A stretch of 64,000 bases of DNA from WJJR01 sp964440935 (lineage in GTDB: Bacteria > Zixibacteria > MSB-5A5 > WJJR01). Location of the stretch: assembly GCA_964440935.1 (NCBI GenBank), contig CAYTTY010000004.1:81936-145935 (forward strand), read 5' to 3'. Positions 59,701 to 64,000 of the stretch are shown in pieces; position 1 is the stretch's first letter; each line of letters starts with the position of its first letter. The notes under the pieces were generated by a model that worked only from the letters and a program-made list of their open reading frames with translations, ran no database searches and was not told where the DNA came from. The translations under genes and the position numbers were made by a program.

Positions 59701-62700
59701 GCATCCGATGGCAGCCTGGCAGACACGCAGGCGATTGAAATCACGGTCAATGACGCCGGTAACCAGGCGCCCGTGTTGAACAGCGTTGCCGCTCAGGTCG
59801 TCGATGAAGGCCAGAACTTAAACGTCGGGGTCTCTGCCAGTGACGCCGATTTGGATAGTCTGATCTTGACCGCCGAAAATGTTCCGGCGAACGCGACATT
59901 CACCGACAACTTCGACGGTACCGGGACATTTGATTTCAATCCGGACTTCACGCAGGCGGGTGCGTACAGTGTACGGATTGTCGCCTCCGATGGAGTGCTG
60001 GCCGATACGGTGTTCATAGACATCACGGTCAACGATGTCAATCAGGCGCCGTTGTGGTCGGCGATCAGTGATCAGATCGTTGCTGAAGGGTCGAACCTTA
60101 ACTTCGGTGTCAACGCATCTGATCCGGACTCTGACAGCCTGATCCTCAGTGCTGAGAATCTGCCTGCGAACGCGACCTTCGTGGACAACTTTGACGGCAC
60201 CGGTACGTTTGATTTCACTCCGGACTTCACCCAGTCGGGCACCTACAATATCAACTTCATCGCCAGTGATGGCGTGCTGGCCGATACCGAGGTGGTCCAG
60301 ATCGCCGTGAACGAGGCCGGCAATCAGGCGCCGGTGCTCGATACGGTGGCCGATCAGACGGTCGATGAGGGACAGAACCTCAATATCGTCTTCACCGCAA
60401 CCGATCCGGATGCCGATAGTCTCACGCTCACTCGGACCGGGCCGTTGCAAAACTCCACGTTCACCGACAATGGCGATGGTACCGCAGTGTTCGATTTCAA
60501 TCCGTCTTTCTTCCAGGCGGGTACGGAAACGCTGACGGTTATCGCATCTGATGGTGTATTAGCCGATACGGAAGTGGTTGCCATCACCATCAACAACGTA
60601 AATCAGGTGCCTGTCCTTGATCCAATCGGCAATCTGGCCGTTTTGGAAGCGGAAACGCTGAGCGTGTTGATCACCGCCTCCGATGCCGATGGTGTGATTC
60701 CGACGATCTCGGTCCAAGGGCTGCCCAGTGGTGCGGTGTTCGCCGACAGCGGCGATGGGACGGCCGGATTGGTCTTTGTTCCAGGCTATGATCAGCAGGG
60801 CATCTACCCGATGCAGTTTATTGCCTCGGACGGTGTTGATGCCGATACCGAGTCCGTTTCCTTGACGGTTCAGGATGCGGGTAACCAACCGCCGGTGCTG
60901 GATACAATTGGCCCCTTGGTTGTACAGGAAGGCGACACATTGCGCTACCGCGTCACGGGGTCTGACCGGGATGGGACAATCCCGACCCTGTCGGCCGTTG
61001 ATTTACCGCCGAATGCGACATTTGTGGATTCGGCCAATGGGGCTGCCGGCTTTGTCTTCCCGACGAACTTTGGCGACGGTGGGAATGCGTACCAAGTGAC
61101 GTTCATTGCCGCCGATTCGGCTCTGGCCGATTCTGAGGTAGTACTCGTGTCCATCGGAGATCTCGGCAATCTGCCCCCCGAATTCGATCCGGTCGCCGAT
61201 CAATCGGTTGGTGAGGGGGATACGCTTACGATTCTCGTGCACGCAGTCGATCCCGAGGGCGGCAGTGTTTCATTGGGACGGCTGTCGACGATTGAAAACG
61301 CAACATTCGTCGATTCCGGTAACGGTTACGGCGTGTACACGTACATTCCGACCTACTATCAGGCCGGTGTGGACACTGCACGCATTCTGGCCATTGATGA
61401 TGGTACTCCAACGGCCAGTCAGACGCTGGCCATTCCGATCACCACGGAGGAAGTCAATATCGCGCCCGACCAGTTGCCGATCGGTGATCGCACCGTGTTG
61501 GCGGGAGATTCGCTGAAGATTCGCGTGGTGGCAACCGACTCGACCGCCCCGCCGGGGAATGTGATCACGATGGCTGCGCTGAACCTACCGGCGAATGCGA
61601 CGTATGCGGATTCTGGTAACGGCATCGGGCGGTTCAAGTTCAAACCGACCTTCGAACAAATCGGTAGCTACGAGATTACATTCCTGGCGACCGACAACGG
61701 GTCACCCTCGTTGGTCGATCAGGAGAAGATCACCATTACGGTGCAGTCGCAAAACCGAGCACCCGTGCTGGCGCCCATCGGATCAAAGAAAGTGCTTGAG
61801 GGCGATACGTTGGTCTTTAACATCACCGCCACCGATCCCGACAGCACGATTCCGTTCTTTACGGTCGACACCCTGCCGATGAATGCGACGTTTGTCGACT
61901 CGGGCAATGGTGTGGGGACGTTCACCTTTACGCCGGCATACTTCCAATCCGGATTATACTCGGTCACGTTCATCGCAAATGACGGAGATAAGACCGACGA
62001 CGAGCAGGTGCTGATCCAGGTGGAGGAAGCTGGTAATCAGGTGCCGGTGCTGCAGCCCGTCGGCGATCTCAGCATTGTCGAGAAGAGCACACTGACCGTT
62101 ACCCTCTCGGGATTTGACCCCGACGCCACGACACCGGCACTGTCCGTTGATACGTTGATCGAGAATGCCACTTTTGTCGACTCGGGCAACGGTACGGCGG
62201 TGTTCAGTATCACGCCGCAGTACTGGCAGGATTCCGTGTACAATTTGGTGTTCGTGGCCGACGATGGCGAGTTTGCCGACAGTGAGTCGGTTACGTTGAC
62301 CATTTTCGATATTGGGAATCAAACCCCGTTCTTCACGGATTACGATTCGTCGATTGTGGTGAAAGAGAACGTCGGCAACGTGATGTTCTCGGTCACCGCA
62401 TCCGATTCCGATCTGACCACGCCGGCGCTGACGGCCCGACCTTTACCAGCATTCGCAACGTTCGCCGATAGCGGCGACGGCACGGGGTGGTTTACGTTCT
62501 CACCGTCGACGCTCGATTCCGGCGCGTACAGCTTCTACGCGGTGGTTATCGATGCGGAAGACGCGGGGATCGCTGACAGTGTGCCGATCAGTTTGTATGT
62601 AGTCGATTCGAATCTGGCCCCGACGTATGGAGCGAAATCCTGGGGCATCAACAGTCTGTTGCAAATGGTTCCCGGGGAATCGGCGACCATTTGGCTCGAA

Positions 62701-63705
62701 GCGACCGATCCGGACGGCTCAATTCCCAGGATCGAACTCGAGTCCGGGCTGGTGGACAACATGACGTTTACCGACACCGACACGGGCTTTGCGTATCTGA
62801 CGTTCGAGCCAACCTTCGCACAGGAAGGTGCGACGTACGACGTACGCTTCCTGGCGGTCGACCGATTCGACCCCGCCTTGACGGCCAATGACAATGTGCC
62901 GTTCTCGTTCCGCGTCAATGTGCGGCAGGTGCCTCCGATTCTGGATTCGATCCGGTCGAAGACGATTACTGAAGGAAATACGCTGCAATTCATTGCGACC
63001 GCGTCCGACTCGAATGTCAAGGCCGGCGAGCCGGTCATCAGGGTGTTCGATTATCCGGAAAACGTGGACATTGATTCGACACTCGGAGGAGGACGACTCG
63101 GGTTCACCTTCTCGCCGTCTTATATCCAAGCCGGAGTCTACAATGTGTTGTTCCAGGCGCGCGACAATTCCGGTCTGATCGACACCGAGCGAGTGGCGAT
63201 CACCGTTGCGGAAGTCGGCAACCAGACACCGCAATGGACGTCACCATTCCCGCAAGGGCTGGTCCGTGTCGGCATCCCCGGGGATACGGTATTCTCCATG
63301 TGGGGCAATGACATCGATGATTCGATCTTTACGATCACGATGGTCGGGGCCCCATGGAATGCCACGCTGGTTCAGGACAACGACACGATGGCGACCTTCA
63401 GTTATGCGCCTGACAGTACCCAGGGGGATAGTGTCTACAACATCGACTTTATCATCTCCGACGGGGATCTCGCCGATACCGTACGGGTGAACATCGAAGC
63501 CGTGCCGTTCACTTTGGGCGACGTCAATTTCGATGGTACGATCGACGCGGTCGATATGAACTACCTGATTTCCCACATCTTCTTCAATGGTCCGGCTCCG
63601 CTGCCGGTCCCGGAATCGGGAGACATTGATGGCGTTGACGGTATCAACAGCGTCGATTTGAACTACATGATCAGCTTCCTATTCTTCAATGCGGATTGGC
63701 CATAG
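53728..63705 (+). CDS. Large cadherin-like repeat protein with C-terminal dockerin (3325 aa)
   Basis: An uninterrupted 10-kb gene starting at GTG 53728, eight bases after AAGGAGG; TTG 53722 and ATG 53740 are alternatives. Signal peptide about 1-33 (AFAVLVFGLIPSLAHAQ). Modules: an N-terminal beta-domain (34-140), FN3-like (140-235, INVSWNYQSGVTYHVYRR), IPT/TIG (238-327, VTSVDPDSGSATGNPLVTVY), about 31 cadherin-like repeats (328 to about 3255), then a dockerin pair at 3262-3325 (GDVNFDGTIDAVDMNYLISH; DIDGVDGINSVDLNYMIS). It has no T9SS sorting domain. Repeats resemble those of the giant protein 50 bp upstream, so the pair arose by duplication. Likely surface-anchored through its dockerin. Confidence 0.92.
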   Translation: MKAPMPKTPFSRSRCTRYVVRAFAVLVFGLIPSLAHAQGSIYGVVQNSDLSNPDTLDLYWVGFLDNTDEEIRIKTNTGAGYDGTNWFDDFQNYTTEVAGNPYDFLFVNVANGEGFHLEKTIPSNSFQQEDVLLAAATVPARPTGLTTAVPSTSRINVSWNYQSGVTYHVYRRATANNGVFKRLDDPTGSLSNAGVPDSFFVDATSDGATDYTYIIIGEDASGNWSAHSVEVSADAATPTAPTVTSVDPDSGSATGNPLVTVYGTNLDDAGASVTFGGNPATNVTVVSPFELTCNVPDGSPGLVDVVVTNTESGLSSSALTNGFEYLGNAAPELVATADQSVDEGQNLNFGISASDVDGDSIILSAENVPANGTFTDNFDGTGTFDFNPDFTQAGIYNVRFIATDGTASDTDEVQITVNDVNLAPAWSAISDQSVDEGANLNVGVSASDPDGDSLILSAENLPANATFVDNFDGTGTFDFNPDFTQAGVYVVDFIVTDGVLADTAQMTITVNDINRVPVWTAVGAQSVDEGANLNVGVDASDPDGDSLILSAENLPANATFTDNFDGTGTLDFNPDFTQAGVYNVRLIASDGALADTELVEITVNDVNRTPTLAAIGSQNVDEGQNLNFVASGSDPDNDSLIFSALNVPTNATFTDNFDGTATFDFNPDFDQAGVYNVTVIVSDGVLADSEAVEITVNDVNQAPVLASIGSQSVTEGTNLNFGVSASDFDLDSIVLSAENVPANATFIDNFDGTGTFDFNPDFTQAGVYNVTFIASDGALADTELVEITVNDAGNQAPVLASIGSKSVTEDQNLNFGISASDEDLDSLILSAENVPVNATFTDNFDGTGTFDFNPDFTQAGVYNVTFIASDGALADTEIVEITVNDAGNQAPVLASIGAQSVSEGNNLNFGVSATDDDLDSLILSAENVPANATFTDNFDGTGTFDFNPDFTQAGVYNVTFIVSDGALADTEIVEITVNDAGNQAPVLASIGAQSVSEGNNLNFSVSATDDDLDSLILSAENIPTNATFTDNFDGTGTFDFTPDFTQAGVYNVTFIASDGALADTEIVEITVNDAGNQAPVLASIGSKSVTEDQNLNFGISASDEDLDSLILSAENVPVNATFTDNFDGTGTFDFNPDFTQAGVYNVTFIASDGALADTEIVEITVNDAGNQAPVLASIGSQSVDENQNLNFGISASDVDLDSLILSAENVPANATFTDNFDGTGTFDFNPDFTQAGIYNVTFIASDGSLADTEIVAITVNDVNRSPSLATIDDQTVDEGQNLNVGVSASDPDLDSLILSAENLPANATFTDNFDGTGTFDFNPDYTQSGVYTVDIIVTDGALADTQSFSITVNHVNLAPELAAIGSKTVTEGQNLNFGVSGSDFDNDSLILSAENVPVRATFTDNFDGTGTFDFNPDFTQAGVYDVTFIVSDGALADTEVVSITVESAGNQPPVLDPIGSKTTVEGEVLSFSVSATDADSTIPSLFASAVPPNATFADSGDGTGGFVFSPTFNQAGTYNVIFYASDGIVADTEIVEITVLEAGNQKPVLDSIGPQTVDEGQTLELNITATDPEGDNIALSARNMPPNATFADSGNGSGVFTFNPDFSQAATYSVRFIASDGALADTQNVEITVNHVNLAPEIADPGPQSVDEGQNLNLLVTASDFDNDSLIMSAENVPFNATFTDNFDGTGTFDFNPSFQQSGLYTVRFISSDGALTDTVLVDITVNHVNLPPILNSIGSQTVDEGQTLNLAISGGDPDEDSVFFTTVDMPANASLTDNGDGTADFVFSPDFTQAGVYDITFIISDGALADSEIVAITVNESGNQAPVLDTVAAQTVAEGQNLTVNLTATDSDQDSLILSAEGLPTNASFTDNFDGTGVLSFDPDFTQAGAYNVTVIASDGALADTEFVDITVTEAGNQRPVVDSVPPQIVDEGTNLNVVVSASDPDLDSLILSADNLPANATFSDNFDGTGTLDFNPDFTQAGVYYVDIIASDGSLADTQAIEITVNDAGNQAPVLNSVAAQVVDEGQNLNVGVSASDADLDSLILTAENVPANATFTDNFDGTGTFDFNPDFTQAGAYSVRIVASDGVLADTVFIDITVNDVNQAPLWSAISDQIVAEGSNLNFGVNASDPDSDSLILSAENLPANATFVDNFDGTGTFDFTPDFTQSGTYNINFIASDGVLADTEVVQIAVNEAGNQAPVLDTVADQTVDEGQNLNIVFTATDPDADSLTLTRTGPLQNSTFTDNGDGTAVFDFNPSFFQAGTETLTVIASDGVLADTEVVAITINNVNQVPVLDPIGNLAVLEAETLSVLITASDADGVIPTISVQGLPSGAVFADSGDGTAGLVFVPGYDQQGIYPMQFIASDGVDADTESVSLTVQDAGNQPPVLDTIGPLVVQEGDTLRYRVTGSDRDGTIPTLSAVDLPPNATFVDSANGAAGFVFPTNFGDGGNAYQVTFIAADSALADSEVVLVSIGDLGNLPPEFDPVADQSVGEGDTLTILVHAVDPEGGSVSLGRLSTIENATFVDSGNGYGVYTYIPTYYQAGVDTARILAIDDGTPTASQTLAIPITTEEVNIAPDQLPIGDRTVLAGDSLKIRVVATDSTAPPGNVITMAALNLPANATYADSGNGIGRFKFKPTFEQIGSYEITFLATDNGSPSLVDQEKITITVQSQNRAPVLAPIGSKKVLEGDTLVFNITATDPDSTIPFFTVDTLPMNATFVDSGNGVGTFTFTPAYFQSGLYSVTFIANDGDKTDDEQVLIQVEEAGNQVPVLQPVGDLSIVEKSTLTVTLSGFDPDATTPALSVDTLIENATFVDSGNGTAVFSITPQYWQDSVYNLVFVADDGEFADSESVTLTIFDIGNQTPFFTDYDSSIVVKENVGNVMFSVTASDSDLTTPALTARPLPAFATFADSGDGTGWFTFSPSTLDSGAYSFYAVVIDAEDAGIADSVPISLYVVDSNLAPTYGAKSWGINSLLQMVPGESATIWLEATDPDGSIPRIELESGLVDNMTFTDTDTGFAYLTFEPTFAQEGATYDVRFLAVDRFDPALTANDNVPFSFRVNVRQVPPILDSIRSKTITEGNTLQFIATASDSNVKAGEPVIRVFDYPENVDIDSTLGGGRLGFTFSPSYIQAGVYNVLFQARDNSGLIDTERVAITVAEVGNQTPQWTSPFPQGLVRVGIPGDTVFSMWGNDIDDSIFTITMVGAPWNATLVQDNDTMATFSYAPDSTQGDSVYNIDFIISDGDLADTVRVNIEAVPFTLGDVNFDGTIDAVDMNYLISHIFFNGPAPLPVPESGDIDGVDGINSVDLNYMISFLFFNADWP
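54709..63510 (+). repeat. 31-unit tandem repeat array (279-285 bp per unit)
   Basis: Same consensus as the upstream array. Units 5-10 (about 55.8-57.5 kb) are almost identical in DNA and occur in a mirror-like order. Units 6 and 9 share SKSVTEDQNLNFGISASDED; units 7 and 8 share AQSVSEGNNLNFxVSATDDD. Units 22-31 are far more diverged (DGTIPTLSAVDLPPNATFVD type) and lead into the dockerin. Confidence 0.93.
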
Positions 63706-63748
63706 GCAGCGATTTTAGGCTGGATCGATAGAGACATAAAAGTGGCAG

Positions 63749-63785
63749 GAAACCGGACTCACGGAAAGTGAGTCCGGTTTCTTTC
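63749..63785 (+). terminator. Strong terminator of the surface-protein operon
   Basis: A perfect 14-bp stem GAAACCGGACTCAC/GTGAGTCCGGTTTC with loop GGAAA, followed by TTTC, 44 bp after the last stop codon. Confidence 0.8.
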
Positions 63786-63883
63786 AATGCTCGAAACCTG
63801 GCCCCACTTCCTTTCTTGTGCCTGTCCCGGAAGTCCGTTAGAGTGATTGTCAGAATAATTTTCCGATTAAATTGAGACGTGTT

Positions 63884-63970
63884 GTCATTCCCGTCCGCCG
63901 CGGCGGAGGAATCCATTTTCCGCGCGTGGCTGGGGTCAAAATGGATCCCCGCTTTCGAGGCTGTGTCATA
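63884..63970. repeat. GTCATTCCCG element, degenerate copy 2
   Basis: GTCATTCCCGTCCGCCGCGG, then GGAATCCATTTTCC and a complementary AAAATGGATCCCCGC arm. Related to 25261-25341. The remaining bases to 64000 contain no gene I can support. Confidence 0.6.
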
Positions 63971-64000
63971 ATCGTCCGGACTGGTTGCGATATTGTTCGG

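Noticed and set aside
1..64000. tRNA or rRNA genes
   Set aside because: I found no cloverleaf-like sequence or rRNA signature in the intergenic stretches; a covariance search was not possible here.

Overview
The window is a stretch of about 58% GC from a Gram-negative bacterium that makes LPS: it carries the whole KDO branch (kdsA, kdsB, kdsC, kdsD) and an LptC-type lipoprotein. Two of the large surface proteins end in a type-IX-secretion-like C-terminal domain (LHQN.PNPFN ... WDG ... SG.YFYRL ... KMV.LK), and three carry dockerin-like repeats. That combination is typical of the FCB superphylum. A Zixibacteria-like candidate phylum is my best guess, but it is inference, since no rRNA or marker phylogeny is available. 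Promoters look sigma70-like (TTGACA-N16/17-TATNNT) and Shine-Dalgarno sites are clear.

Layout: (1) 1-3159, minus strand: an unknown protein cut by the window edge, a small unknown gene, then a coupled trio of M24 peptidase, hotdog thioesterase and Nudix hydrolase. (2) 3306-9369, plus strand: gatC, kdsB, pyrG, kdsA, kdsC, kdsD, lptC. These make KDO, its CTP substrate, CMP-KDO, and part of the LPS export machine. (3) 9370-10102: a nest of palindromic elements between convergent genes. (4) 10103-17446: a tricarboxylate cluster. NAD-type isocitrate dehydrogenase lies divergent to a succinyl-CoA-synthetase-like beta subunit fused to a ferredoxin domain, its alpha subunit, a short citrate-synthase-like protein of citryl-CoA-lyase size, an HD-domain protein, and a fungal-Lys4-type aconitase. 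Together they look like a two-step citrate cleavage or synthesis module. (5) 17759-24272: rpmE, DUF1385, prfA, two TldD/PmbA proteins, a small Tat-signal ORF and prmC.

(6) 24362-29650: a compact bacterial microcompartment (BMC) locus. It holds a BMC hexamer protein with a long basic tail, a BMC-P pentamer, a PduS-like Fe-S/flavin electron carrier, a PduT-like BMC trimer with the Fe-S pore cysteine, an ACT-domain protein with an N-terminal encapsulation-peptide-like helix, and a DUF711/UPF0210 protein. There is no aldehyde dehydrogenase, PTAC, diol dehydratase, lyase or other known signature enzyme. This is my main candidate for an undescribed system.

(7) 30406-63705: four surface proteins. 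A Cys-rich, codon-optimised, probably very abundant secreted protein (973 aa) sits behind a strong promoter and a leader of about 700 nt. A three-gene run follows, with gaps of 36 and 50 bp: a cohesin-like/dockerin-like/T9SS-sorted protein (869 aa), a giant 5413-aa protein with 52 tandem cadherin-like repeats of about 93 aa, and a 3325-aa protein with about 31 such repeats and a C-terminal dockerin. The last ends at a strong terminator. Several families of short palindromic intergenic repeats recur through the window.
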